From assembly GCF_900114565.1 (NCBI RefSeq), contig NZ_FOTM01000005.1, forward strand, positions 62,001 to 126,000: DNA of 64,000 nt, read 5' to 3'. This DNA is from Leifsonia sp. CL147. GTDB taxonomy: Bacteria; Actinomycetota; Actinomycetes; Actinomycetales; Microbacteriaceae. A program made the translations under genes and the position numbers. Shown here piece by piece: positions 45,267 to 54,671 of the stretch; the stretch's first letter is position 1, and every line of letters begins with the position of its first letter. The notes under the pieces were generated by a model. That model ran no database searches and was not told the origin of the DNA. It worked only from the letters and a program-made list of their open reading frames with translations.

Positions 45267-46955
45267 CTAGGCGCTCTGCGACTGGAGGCGGTGCAGCGCC
45301 TCCCGCCGGTCGGCCTGTTCGATCGGATCCGGCACCGGGAGGGACGCCAGCAGCCGCTGCGTGTACGGCTCGCGCGGGCTGCCGAGCACCTCGGCGCCGG
45401 TACCCTCCTCCACCAGCTTGCCGCGGTGCAGCACGGCGATGCGATCGGCCAGTAGGTCGACCACGGCCAGGTCGTGACTGATGAACAGCGAAGCGAACCC
45501 GAACTCCCTCTGCAGCTCGGCGAACAGTTCCAGCACGCGGGCCTGCACCGAGACGTCGAGGGCGGAGGTGGGCTCGTCGGCGATGAGCAGCGTCGGCTCC
45601 AGAGCGAGCGCGCGCGCCAGACTGGCCCGCTGCCGCTGACCGCCGGACAGCTCGTGCGGGTACCGGTCGCCGTAGGCACGCGGCAGCTGCACCGCCTCCA
45701 GCAGCTCGTCCACCCGGCGGCGTGCCACGGCGGCCGACGATGCGCGTCCGTGCACGACCAGTGGCTCCGCCACGCATTCCGCGACCGTGAGCAGCGGGTT
45801 GAAGCTCGACGCCGGGTCCTGGAAGACGAAACCGAGGTCGCTGCGCACCTTGCGGAACTGGCGCTCGCGCATCCCGTTCATCTCGAGCCCCAGGACCTGG
45901 AGGGACCCGCCGCTGACCCGGTTCAGACCGGCGATGGCCCGGCCGATCGTGGTCTTACCCGACCCGGACTCGCCCACCAGACCCAGCACTTCGCCCGGCC
46001 CGATGTCGAACGACACCCCGTCGACGGCGACGAACCCGGGGCGGCCGAGCCGGCCGGGGTACTGGATGCGCAGGTCGCGCGCCTGCACCACGGGTGCTGC
46101 GAGCGGGCGCTCGGCCCGGGCGATCGCGCGATCCTGCGTCGCCGCGAGACCCTGACCGATCTTCGGAACCGCGGCCAGGAGCTTGCGGGTGTACTCCGCC
46201 TGCGGGGCCGCGAACAGCGTGCGCACCTCGGCCTGCTCCACCAGCTTGCCCTGGTACATCACCGCCACGCGGTCGGCCAGGTCGGCGACGACGCCCATGT
46301 TGTGCGTGATGAGCACGATGGCGGCGCCGAACTCGTCACGGCAGCGGCGCAGCAGGTCGAGGATCTCGGCCTGCACCGTCACGTCGAGCGCCGTCGTCGG
46401 TTCGTCGGCCACGATGAGTCCGGGATTCAGCACCAGCGCCATCGCGATGACGATGCGCTGCTTCTGGCCGCCCGAGAACTGGTGCGGGTAGTACTTGACC
46501 CGCTTCTCCGGCTCCGGGATGCCGACGCGGTCGAGGATCTCGATGGCCTTCGCCCGCGCCTCCTTCCTCGACAGTCTCCCGTGCGCGCGCAGGCCCTCGG
46601 CGATCTGCCAGCCGACCGGATACACCGGGTTCAGTGCCGTCGACGGCTCCTGGAAGACCATGGCGACGTCGGTGCCGCGCACCTGACGCAGTCGGCGCTT
46701 GTCGATGGAGATGACATCCGCCTCGCTGGCGCCGTCGCGGCTGCGCAGGATGACGGCCCCGGACGCGGTCGCGGTCTCGGGAAGCAGGCCCAGGATGGTC
46801 TTGGCCGTCACCGTCTTGCCCGAGCCGGACTCGCCGACGATGGCGAGCACCTCGCCCGGCGCGACGGTCAGGCTCACGCCGTCGACCGCTTTCACGGCAC
46901 CCGCGTCGGTGGAGAACGAGACCGAGAGGTCCTCGATCTGGACGACGTCGCTCAT
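45267..46955 (-). CDS. Dipeptide ABC transporter ATP-binding protein, two domains fused (DppD-DppF type)
   Basis: A 562-residue protein with two complete ABC domains. The first has GESGSGKT, FSGGQKQRIVIAMAL and LIVADEPTTALDVT. The second, after residue 280, has GESGSGKT, LSGGQRQRASLARAL and LLIADEPTSALDVS. Each half ends with the peptide-importer C-terminal extension (the first with FAAPQAEYTRKLLAAVP). It powers the permease pair encoded just upstream. Its ATG overlaps the stop of the permease gene by four bases. Confidence 0.94.
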   Translation of the reverse strand: MSDVVQIEDLSVSFSTDAGAVKAVDGVSLTVAPGEVLAIVGESGSGKTVTAKTILGLLPETATASGAVILRSRDGASEADVISIDKRRLRQVRGTDVAMVFQEPSTALNPVYPVGWQIAEGLRAHGRLSRKEARAKAIEILDRVGIPEPEKRVKYYPHQFSGGQKQRIVIAMALVLNPGLIVADEPTTALDVTVQAEILDLLRRCRDEFGAAIVLITHNMGVVADLADRVAVMYQGKLVEQAEVRTLFAAPQAEYTRKLLAAVPKIGQGLAATQDRAIARAERPLAAPVVQARDLRIQYPGRLGRPGFVAVDGVSFDIGPGEVLGLVGESGSGKTTIGRAIAGLNRVSGGSLQVLGLEMNGMRERQFRKVRSDLGFVFQDPASSFNPLLTVAECVAEPLVVHGRASSAAVARRRVDELLEAVQLPRAYGDRYPHELSGGQRQRASLARALALEPTLLIADEPTSALDVSVQARVLELFAELQREFGFASLFISHDLAVVDLLADRIAVLHRGKLVEEGTGAEVLGSPREPYTQRLLASLPVPDPIEQADRREALHRLQSQSA

Positions 46956-48025
46956 GGACGCACCTCGATTCCCTCATCGTCGAACGATCCGCCCGGTTCC
47001 AGTCCGTCGACACCACCGGGACCGGCGGCGAGGACGCCGCCGGGGACGACGGATGTCTCGGCGACCTCGCCCGACGCCGCCGCGGCCCGCCGACGACCGC
47101 GCAGGCGCGGGTCGGCCAGATCGTTCAGGCTCTCGCCGACCAGCGTGATGCCGAGCACGACCAGCACGATCGCGAGACCCGGGTAGATCGAGGTCCACCA
47201 GATCCCGCTCGTGACGTCGTCCACGGCCTTGTTGAGATCGAAGCCCCACTCGGCGGCGGCGGTCGGCTCGATGCCGAAGCCGAGGAACCCGAGGCCGGCC
47301 AGCGTGAGGATCGCCTCCGACGAGTTGAGCGTGAAGATCAGCGGCAGCGTCCGTGTGGAGTTGCGCAGGACATGACGGAACATGATCCGCGCGTTGCTCG
47401 CTCCGACGACCTTCGCCGACTCGACATACGCTTCGGCCTTGATCCGTACCGCCTCCGAGCGGATGACGCGGAAGTACTGCGGGATGTACACCACAGTGAT
47501 CGAGATCGCCGCCGCCAGGATGCCGCCCCAGAGGCTCGACTGCCCGCCGCTGATCGCGATGGCCATCACGATCGCCAGCAGCAGGGACGGGAACGCGTAG
47601 ATCGCGTCGCAGACGACGACCAGCACGCGGTCGAGCCAGCCGCCGAAGTAGCCGGAGATCAGGCCGAGGAACACCCCGAGGAAGATCGACAGGATCACGG
47701 CGACGACGATCACGAGGATCGCGGTCTGCGTCCCCCAGATCACCCGCGAGAACACGTCGTAGCCGCCGGAGGTCGTTCCCCAGATGTGAGCGCCGCTCGG
47801 CGCCTGCGTGGTCCCGAAGGCCGTGCCGTCGGCGTTCTTCAGCTGGGCGAAGCCGTACGGCGCGATCAGCGGGGCGAAGATCGCGACCAGGAGGAACAGG
47901 ACGGTGAGCACGAGGCCCGCGACGAGCATCCCGCGCTGCAGCCCGACGCTCTGCCGGAGCTGGTGGACGACGGGAATCCGGTCCAGGAGCGGGCGCTTCC
48001 GGGAGGTGAGTGACGGGGAGGTCAT
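46952..48025 (-). CDS. Peptide ABC transporter permease (DppC-like)
   Basis: A 357-residue membrane protein with six helices. The N-terminal block PLLDRIPVVHQLRQSVGLQ precedes the first helix, a long outside loop carries the APSGAHIWGTTSGGYDVFSR stretch typical of DppC/OppC, and the binding-protein-dependent transport motif is SAKVVGASNARIMFRHVL. A low-complexity alanine/glycine/proline tail of about 50 residues is added at the C-terminus. Second permease of the importer. Confidence 0.93.
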   Translation of the reverse strand: MTSPSLTSRKRPLLDRIPVVHQLRQSVGLQRGMLVAGLVLTVLFLLVAIFAPLIAPYGFAQLKNADGTAFGTTQAPSGAHIWGTTSGGYDVFSRVIWGTQTAILVIVVAVILSIFLGVFLGLISGYFGGWLDRVLVVVCDAIYAFPSLLLAIVMAIAISGGQSSLWGGILAAAISITVVYIPQYFRVIRSEAVRIKAEAYVESAKVVGASNARIMFRHVLRNSTRTLPLIFTLNSSEAILTLAGLGFLGFGIEPTAAAEWGFDLNKAVDDVTSGIWWTSIYPGLAIVLVVLGITLVGESLNDLADPRLRGRRRAAAASGEVAETSVVPGGVLAAGPGGVDGLEPGGSFDDEGIEVRP

Positions 48026-48026
48026 C

Positions 48027-49130
48027 TCAGTACCTCACTCTCGGGTCGATGAACGCCGCGATCACGTCGACCACGAAGTTCGTGAGGGTCACGATCACGG
48101 CGAGCAGGACGACCATGCCCTGGACGGCGACGAAGTCCCGCGCCTGCAGGTAGTGCACGAGCTGGAACCCGAGGCCCTTCCACTCGAAGGTCGTCTCGGT
48201 GAGCACGGCGCCGCCGAGCAGCAGGGCGATCTGGAGACCGATGACGGTGATGATCGGGATGAGCGCCGGCCGGTAGGCGTGCTTGCGCAGCAGCCGCGAC
48301 TCCCGCACGCCGCGCGAGCGCGCCGCATCCACGTAGTCGGTCGACAGCGTCCCGATCACGTTCGTGCGCACCAGGCGGAGGAAGACGCCGGCCGTCAGCA
48401 GGCCCAGGGCCAGGGCCGGGAGGATGGCGTGGCTGAGCACGTCCCCGACGACAGCCGGATCACCGGTCTGGAAGGCGTCGATCAGATAGATGCCGGTCTT
48501 GCCGTCGAGGGTCTGCATCTCCAGCTCCGAGCCGGTGGACGCACGACCGGAGACTGGGAGCCAGCCCAGCCAGATCGCGAAGACGAGCTTGAGGACGAGG
48601 CCGACGAAGAACACGGGCGTCGCGTAGCAGAGGATCGCGAAGACGCGGAGGGCCGCATCCTGCCCCTTGTCCCGGAAGTAGGCCGCGACCATGCCGAGCG
48701 GGATACCGACGATGAAGGCGACGATGAGGGCGTAGAACGCCAGCTCGACCGTCGCAGCGCCGTACGTCAGCAGCACGTGGGTGACCGGCTGGTGGTCGGT
48801 GAAGGTGGTCCCGAAGTCGCCGCGGAGAAGCTGACCCAGGTACTCGAAGTACTGGACGAGGATGGGGCGGTCGTAGCCCGCCTCGTGCACCCTCTGCGCG
48901 AGCTGCGCCGGAGGCAGCTTGCCGCCGAGCGCGGCGGTGATGGGGTCGCCCGTCGAGCGCATCAGGAAGAAGACGACGGTGACGAGGATGAAGATCGTGG
49001 GGATGATGAGAAGCGCACGGATCAGGACGTAGCGGCCGAGGCCGCCCCCGGATCGTCGCTTCGTCGTCGTGTGCGCAGGGTCGGGGAGGCCGGCGGTCCC
49101 CGCTCCCGGCGTGCTCACAGTCGCTGTCAT
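48027..49130 (-). CDS. Peptide ABC transporter permease (DppB-like)
   Basis: A 367-residue membrane protein. The first helix YVLIRALLIIPTIFILVTVV is followed by the family block LGQLLRGDFGTTFTDHQPV, and the EAA-type loop is DYVDAARSRGVRESRLLRKH. The ATG at 49130 is preferred over an upstream in-frame start because it gives the usual short N-terminus. It pairs with the DppC-like permease to form the channel. One base separates the two genes. Confidence 0.93.
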   Translation of the reverse strand: MTATVSTPGAGTAGLPDPAHTTTKRRSGGGLGRYVLIRALLIIPTIFILVTVVFFLMRSTGDPITAALGGKLPPAQLAQRVHEAGYDRPILVQYFEYLGQLLRGDFGTTFTDHQPVTHVLLTYGAATVELAFYALIVAFIVGIPLGMVAAYFRDKGQDAALRVFAILCYATPVFFVGLVLKLVFAIWLGWLPVSGRASTGSELEMQTLDGKTGIYLIDAFQTGDPAVVGDVLSHAILPALALGLLTAGVFLRLVRTNVIGTLSTDYVDAARSRGVRESRLLRKHAYRPALIPIITVIGLQIALLLGGAVLTETTFEWKGLGFQLVHYLQARDFVAVQGMVVLLAVIVTLTNFVVDVIAAFIDPRVRY

Positions 49131-49224
49131 GGAAGCCAATCGTGGTGGTTCGTGGAAAGGGGGCGGCCCGCTGCGAGAGCGAGCCACCCCCCGGTCGGCT
49201 CAGAGCTGGTGGCTCCGCGCCGGA

Positions 49225-50850
49225 TTACTTCGAGAGAACCGCGTAACGGAACTTGAAGGAGGCGTCGAGGGTCTTCTCGGTGCCCTTCACATTCTTGCCG
49301 ACGATGGCGACCTGCGAGCCCTGCAGCAGCGGCAGGGTGCTCAGGTCGGCGGCCACCTTGGCCTGGATCTCCTCGATCAGCTTGGTGCGCTCGGCCTTGT
49401 CGGTCGTGCCCACCTGCTTCGTGATCAGGCCCTGGACCTCCGGGTTGTCGTAGTGGTTCGCGAGGAAGTTGTCCTTGCTGAAGAACGGCGACAGGTAGTT
49501 GTCCGCGTCGGAGTAGTCCGGGAACCAGCCCAGCTGGTATGCCGGGTAGACATCCGCGGTGCGGTCCTTCGAGTACTGCACCCACTCGGTCGACTGCAGG
49601 TTCACCTTGAACAGGCCACCGGTCTCCAGCTGCGACTTCACCTGGGCGTACTCGTCACCGGAGGACGGGCCGTAGTGGTCCGGGTTGTACTGCAGGTTCA
49701 GGGAGACCGGGGTGGTCACTCCAGCGGCCTGCAGGGCAGCCTTCGCCTTGTCCAGGCTCGGTCCGCCGTTCCCGTCGCCGTAGAGGTCCTTCAGCACCGT
49801 GGTGGCGCCGGTGAGGCCGTTCGGGACGAACGAGTACAGCGGGGTGTACGTGTCCTTGTAGACCTGCTTGGCGATCGCCGCTCGGTCGACCAGGTCCGCC
49901 GCCGCCTGACGAACGGCGAGGGCCTTCTTGGGGTCGGCGTCGGGGGTCTTGGAACCGAACGGCTGGGTGTTGAAGTTGAACACGATGTAGCGGATCTCGC
50001 CACCCGGTCCCTTGACGACCTTGACGTTCTTGTTCGTCTGCAGGTTCTCGATGTCGGTGGCCGACAGCTGACGCCACGCGACGTCGATCGCGCCCTTCTG
50101 GATGTCCAGCTTCAGATTCGAGGCCTGGGCGTAGTACTTCACGTTGATCTTGGCCGTCGCCGGCTTGCCGAGGAGGCCCTGGTAGCCGTCGTACGCCTTG
50201 TACGCGATCAGGTTGTTGAAGTCGTAGGACGTGATGTCGTACTGTCCGGCGAAGGCGTGACCCTTGACGATGGTGTTGTCCGGAGTGACCTTGTCCGCGG
50301 AGAAGACCTGCTCGTCCACGATGGGACCGGCGGGGCTGGAGAGCACCTGCGGGAAGGTCTGGTCGTTCGGGACCTTCAGCTTGAACACGACGGTCGTCTT
50401 GTCCGGCGTCGACACGCTGTCGAGGTTCGCGAGCAGCGACGCGGGGCCGTTGGGATCGTTGATCTTGAGCTGGCGGTCGAAGGTGAACTTCACGTCCGAG
50501 GAGGTGAGGTCGTGGCCGTTGGCGAACTTGAGGCCGGGCTTGAGCTTGACCGTGTACTCGGTCGGGCTGGTGAAGCTGGCGCTCTCGGCGATGTCCGGCT
50601 TGACGTCGGGGCTGCCGTACGGGGTGTTCATGAGGAACGGGTAGACCTGGTTCATCACCGCGAACGAACCGTTGTCGTAGGAGCCGGCCGGGTCGATCGA
50701 GGTGATCTTGTCCGTCGTGCCGACCGTGAGGGTGCCGCCCCCGCCGGAGCCGTTGTTGCTTCCCGAGCAGCCGGCGAGGACCAGCGCCGCGGCCGCGAAG
50801 GCGGCGGAGACGGCGAGCAGGCGCCGACCGCCGTAGTGTGCGGATGTCAT
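49225..50850 (-). CDS. Extracellular peptide-binding lipoprotein (SBP family 5)
   Basis: A 541-residue solute-binding protein. A lipoprotein signal peptide ends in the lipobox LAGC (Cys near residue 28) and a Gly/Ser linker. The mature protein has the family-5 features LKPGLKFANGHDLTSSDVKF and WRQLSATDIENLQ, and ends in the usual LLQGSQVAIVGKNVKG region. It delivers peptides or similar solutes to the permeases. First gene of the operon, with a GAGGT box about nine bases before the ATG. Ligand cannot be read from sequence. Confidence 0.94.
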   Translation of the reverse strand: MTSAHYGGRRLLAVSAAFAAAALVLAGCSGSNNGSGGGGTLTVGTTDKITSIDPAGSYDNGSFAVMNQVYPFLMNTPYGSPDVKPDIAESASFTSPTEYTVKLKPGLKFANGHDLTSSDVKFTFDRQLKINDPNGPASLLANLDSVSTPDKTTVVFKLKVPNDQTFPQVLSSPAGPIVDEQVFSADKVTPDNTIVKGHAFAGQYDITSYDFNNLIAYKAYDGYQGLLGKPATAKINVKYYAQASNLKLDIQKGAIDVAWRQLSATDIENLQTNKNVKVVKGPGGEIRYIVFNFNTQPFGSKTPDADPKKALAVRQAAADLVDRAAIAKQVYKDTYTPLYSFVPNGLTGATTVLKDLYGDGNGGPSLDKAKAALQAAGVTTPVSLNLQYNPDHYGPSSGDEYAQVKSQLETGGLFKVNLQSTEWVQYSKDRTADVYPAYQLGWFPDYSDADNYLSPFFSKDNFLANHYDNPEVQGLITKQVGTTDKAERTKLIEEIQAKVAADLSTLPLLQGSQVAIVGKNVKGTEKTLDASFKFRYAVLSK

Positions 50851-51086
50851 ATCCGATTACCTCTTCCTGGTGTGGGATGCGGGGCCGTCGAGCACGCGTG
50901 CGCGATCGCCATCCGCGTGACAACTTTCCTAGCACGGAATGGCGCCCCAGCGCGCATTCGGGAGCGAAACCGTCCCTCATCCGTTACCCGTGCGCAACAA
51001 ATCGTTGCTCATTCGCGCATCGAGGTGCGAAATCAGCGGTCGGACGGCGAGTTTGCGCTATCGGTGGAATCCGGCCGTCGGACGGT

Positions 51087-53057
51087 TCACTCGCCGCGCA
51101 AGCGGCGCCGCTCGGACTCGATAGCGACCATGGCGAGCGAGATCTGACGGCGGAGCTCCGGATCCTCGGTGCGGCCGAGCCGCGACGTCAGCTCGGCCTT
51201 CTCGCGGAGAAGGTCGCGGTCGATGAGGCCATCGACGATGGAGCGGGCATACCGGCCCGGCTCGCCCTCCTGCGGCAGCGCCGCCACGGCGAGGGCGTTG
51301 ACGGTCGGAGCGTAGGCCTGCGGCACCTCGGCCACGATGCGGTCCACCCAGCCGGGCTGATTCATCGTGTCGAGCCGGCTGGCGATCGCGTCGCGTACCA
51401 CCGCATGCGTCGGATTCGTGAACGGCACCTGCACGGCACGCGCGGCACGATCGGCTCCGACCTCGCCCGGCAGCTGCAGCAGGACCATGAGGCTCTCGCG
51501 CTCGGTGCGCTGGGTGGGGTCGGTGAGGTCGGCCTGCGGGAGCCGTTGCGGGCGCTCACCGGGCTGGAAGCCGCCGGAGTCCGGTCGCGCACGGCCGTCG
51601 TCCCGGGAGGCGTACCCTGCGGAGCTCCGCTGGTCGCCTGGGCCGGCGTTGCGCTGGTCGCCTGGGCCGGAGCTGCGCCCCGCCGGGCCGGAGCTGCGCT
51701 GCTCCCCGTGACTGGAGCCGCGCTGCGAACCCGTGGTGCGCTGCGCTGCGCGCACGGCGCGGGTCGCATCCTGCAGTTCGGCCCCGGAGAGCCGCGCCAG
51801 CTCGCGCGTGTAGCCGCTCTGCGCTGCGGGGTCGCGGATGTTAGCCACGATCGGGGCACCGGCGCGCACCGCCGCCGCGCGGCCCTCCACCGAGTCGAGA
51901 TCGAAACGCTCGACCACCTGGCGGATCATGAACTCGTACATCGGCTTGCGGGCGTCGATCATCCGGCGCACCGCGTCGTCGCCCTTGGTCAACCGCAGGT
52001 CGCACGGGTCGAGACCGTCGGGACCGACCGCGACGTACGTCTGGGCCGAGAACCGCTGCTCCTCCTTGAACGCGCGGGTGGCCGCCTTCTGCCCGGCCGC
52101 ATCCGGATCGAAGGTGAAGATCACGGAGCCCTGGCTGTTGTCATCGCCCATAACACGGCGGATCACCTTGATGTGGTCGACGCCGAAGGAGGTGCCGCAC
52201 GTCGCGACCGCGGTGGTGACGCCCGCCAGATGGCAGGCCATGACGTCCGTGTAGCCCTCGACGACGACGACCTGGTCCTTCTGGGAGATGTCGCGCTTGG
52301 CGAGGTCGAGCCCGTAGAGCACCTGCGCCTTCTTGTACACCGGGGTCTCGGGCGTATTGAGGTACTTCGGGCCTTTGTCGTCCTCGAGCAGGCGTCGCGC
52401 CCCGAACCCGATGGTCTGGCCCGTGACGTCGCGGATGGGCCAGATCAGCCGGCCGCGGAACCGGTCGTAGACACCACGGTCGCCCTGGGTCACGAGGCCC
52501 GCGGCGAGCAGCTCGTCCTGGGTGTACCCCTTGCCGCGCAGGTGCTTGGTGAGCTCATCCCAGCTCTTCGGGGCGAAGCCGACGCCGAAGTGGGCCGCCG
52601 AGGCGGAGTCGAACCCGCGCTCGCCGAGGAAACGACGGCCCGGGTCTGCATCCGGCGCGGACAACCGGTCGCGGAAGAACTCCTCCGCGGCCGCGTTCGC
52701 GGCGAGGATCCGCGCCCTGTTGCCCGAGCCCTCCGAGGGGCCTCCCCCGCCCTCCTCGTAGTGGAGCTGGTACCCGATCCGACCGGCCAGGCGCTCGACG
52801 GCATCCGTGAAGGAGACGTGGTCCATCTTGAGCAGGAACTCGTAGACGTCGCCGCCCTCGCCGCAGCCGAAGCAGTGGTAGCGGCCGACGCCCGGACGCA
52901 CGTAGAAGCTCGGGCTCTTCTCGTCGTGGAAAGGGCACAGACCCTTGAGCGCGCCGACGCCGCCGGTCTTCAGGCTGACGTAGTCGCCGATGACGTCGCC
53001 GATGTTCGTGCGGGCTTTGACCTCTTCGATGTCGCTTTGTCGAATCCGGCCGGCCAT
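51087..53057 (-). CDS. dnaG: DNA primase
   Basis: A 656-residue primase that makes RNA primers at the replication fork. The N-terminal zinc finger is CPFHDEKSPSF with HCFGCGEGGD (Cys41, His44, Cys62, Cys65). The catalytic core includes RGRLIWPIRDVTGQTIGFG and the TOPRIM motif VVVEGYTDVMACH, with FDPDAAGQKA after it. Near residue 440-510 is a linker of Gln, Ser, Gly and Pro repeats (SSGPGDQRNAGPGDQRSS). The C-terminal helical domain would bind DnaB helicase. The ATG at 53057 lies seven bases after a TAGAAT box, so the mRNA is probably leaderless. Confidence 0.96.
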   Translation of the reverse strand: MAGRIRQSDIEEVKARTNIGDVIGDYVSLKTGGVGALKGLCPFHDEKSPSFYVRPGVGRYHCFGCGEGGDVYEFLLKMDHVSFTDAVERLAGRIGYQLHYEEGGGGPSEGSGNRARILAANAAAEEFFRDRLSAPDADPGRRFLGERGFDSASAAHFGVGFAPKSWDELTKHLRGKGYTQDELLAAGLVTQGDRGVYDRFRGRLIWPIRDVTGQTIGFGARRLLEDDKGPKYLNTPETPVYKKAQVLYGLDLAKRDISQKDQVVVVEGYTDVMACHLAGVTTAVATCGTSFGVDHIKVIRRVMGDDNSQGSVIFTFDPDAAGQKAATRAFKEEQRFSAQTYVAVGPDGLDPCDLRLTKGDDAVRRMIDARKPMYEFMIRQVVERFDLDSVEGRAAAVRAGAPIVANIRDPAAQSGYTRELARLSGAELQDATRAVRAAQRTTGSQRGSSHGEQRSSGPAGRSSGPGDQRNAGPGDQRSSAGYASRDDGRARPDSGGFQPGERPQRLPQADLTDPTQRTERESLMVLLQLPGEVGADRAARAVQVPFTNPTHAVVRDAIASRLDTMNQPGWVDRIVAEVPQAYAPTVNALAVAALPQEGEPGRYARSIVDGLIDRDLLREKAELTSRLGRTEDPELRRQISLAMVAIESERRRLRGE

Positions 53058-53212
53058 GCTCTCGATTCTAGTGAGCCGCACCGACTCTCGACGGCGGCCG
53101 CCAGAACCTGTGGATGAGGCGCTCGCCGGAGGCTGCCTGTGGACGGAGGGTGTGCGGTCACTCCGTCACTGGCCCACTCCCCGGCGCTCCCCGGTCACCT
53201 CGGTCACCTCGG

Positions 53213-54583
53213 TCACTCTCCGGGCGGCCGCCTCCGACGGGTGTTCTGGGCGATCTCGATGATGGCGCAGAACACTTCGATCCCGACGCGGAGGAGCAGG
53301 ACGGCCAGCATGGCGCCGACCAGCGTGATGAGGACGCCGAAGAGGAACACGAACGCGCCGATCGGCGCATGGGTGGCGATCGCGGACGTCAGCGCGTTGG
53401 CGAAGCCGACGATGACGCCCAGCGCGATCAGGACGAGTCCCACGACGTACACCGGGCCGGCGAGCTTGCGCGTGACGTAGTTCGTGAAGGTGAAATCGAA
53501 CAGCGAGGAGAAGAAGCGCGAATCGTCGAGCCGGTCGGCGAGGTCGGTCACCGTCCGGCCATGGGGCACCTGATGCGGTCCGGGCACCTCGGCGGCGGTG
53601 CCTCCCGCGGCCGCGCCGGTGGCGGGATCTGCGGCTGCGCCCTCTGTGATGGCTGTCCCGACGCCGACCGGGGTCTCGGCGACGAGGGTCTCGGCGGCGG
53701 GTGTGGCGGCGGCTGGGGTCTCGGCGGCGGGTGTGTCGGTGGCTGGGGTTTCGTCGGCGACGGTCTCAGCGGCGGCGGTCTCGTCGGCGACGGTCTCAGC
53801 GGCGGCGGTCTCGTCGGCGACGGTCTCAGCGGCGGCGGTCTCGGCGGCGGGGGTCTCGTCGGCGGCGGCGAGGGGCACAGTGGCTGCCGCTGCTCCGTCG
53901 GCTTCGTGGTCCTTCGTGGTGTCCACAGTGGTCTCCCCGGTGGTGTCGGATGTGGCGGCTGCAGGCTCGGCTGGCCCGGCCGCTGCCGGTCGGGTGACCG
54001 ATCCTGCCCGATCGAGGGCCGCGTCAGGCGACTCGGGCTTCGCGCGGACGACGCGAGCACGTGCGGGTGCCGATCCGGCCGGAGGGCTCCGCCGCGCGAG
54101 CGGTTCACGCGCGGAGAGCGCCGCATCCATGATGTCCGGGGCTTCGCCCTCGGGTGCGATCGGGGCGGTCTTGGCGGTCGTTCGGCGGGTGCGGGCCGCG
54201 GGCCCCTGTGCCGCGGGGCGCTTCGCCGCAGCAGGCTTCGCTGCAGCGGGCTTCGCCCCAGCGGGCTTCGCCCCGGCCGTCTCAGCCGACTTTCCCCCGG
54301 CTGTCTCAGCCGACTTCGCCCCGGCCGTCTCAGCCGACTTTGCCCCGGCCGACTCAGCCGGCTTTGCACCGGCTGTCTTCGGCGCGGCCGGCTCTGCCGC
54401 ATCCTGCTTCGTCGTCGCCGACTTCGCTCGGCTCGAGGGGCGCTTCGCCGGCGCATCCGCATCCGCTGCCCCGGCGGAGGCGCGCGGCGTGCGCCGTACG
54501 GCCCCGGGGCCGGCCGGTGCCGCGCTCGACGGTTCGCCCGCTGCGGGGCTTCCGTCGTCCGACGGTGGTTCTGCGGTGCTCAT
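53213..54583 (-). CDS. DUF4282 membrane protein with a long repetitive Ala/Glu/Lys/Thr region
   Basis: A 456-residue protein. The first 350 residues are disordered and repetitive, with 8-residue units of the type AKSAETAG and 10-residue units of the type ETVADETAAA. The C-terminal 100 residues are a DUF4282 domain: FFSSLFDFTFTNYVTRKLAG, then two membrane helices and EVFCAIIEIAQNTR. The ATG at 54583 has an AGGAGG box. The repeats are encoded by near-perfect tandem DNA repeats, so the length is likely to vary between strains. Function unknown; the flexible domain is probably cytoplasmic. Confidence 0.82.
   Translation of the reverse strand: MSTAEPPSDDGSPAAGEPSSAAPAGPGAVRRTPRASAGAADADAPAKRPSSRAKSATTKQDAAEPAAPKTAGAKPAESAGAKSAETAGAKSAETAGGKSAETAGAKPAGAKPAAAKPAAAKRPAAQGPAARTRRTTAKTAPIAPEGEAPDIMDAALSAREPLARRSPPAGSAPARARVVRAKPESPDAALDRAGSVTRPAAAGPAEPAAATSDTTGETTVDTTKDHEADGAAAATVPLAAADETPAAETAAAETVADETAAAETVADETAAAETVADETPATDTPAAETPAAATPAAETLVAETPVGVGTAITEGAAADPATGAAAGGTAAEVPGPHQVPHGRTVTDLADRLDDSRFFSSLFDFTFTNYVTRKLAGPVYVVGLVLIALGVIVGFANALTSAIATHAPIGAFVFLFGVLITLVGAMLAVLLLRVGIEVFCAIIEIAQNTRRRRPPGE
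53749..53838. repeat. Tandem 30-bp repeat, three units, inside the DUF4282 gene
   Basis: Three nearly identical 30-bp units (each containing GTCTCGTCGGCGACGGTCTC) encode the 10-residue repeat ETVADETAAA. Related but less regular units extend on both sides. Confidence 0.85.
54267..54376. repeat. Tandem 24-bp repeat inside the DUF4282 gene
   Basis: Four to five units of 24 bp (each like GCCGACTTCGCCCCGGCCGT followed by CTCA) encode the 8-residue unit AKSAETAG. Point differences between units show some age. Confidence 0.8.
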
Positions 54584-54671
54584 CCGTTTCCTCCTGAAGG
54601 CCTGACCCCAAGCATTCTGCACAGGGCTGCGGTATTCAACCCCGGCCGTGCGCATCCCCGTTTCGTGTCGC

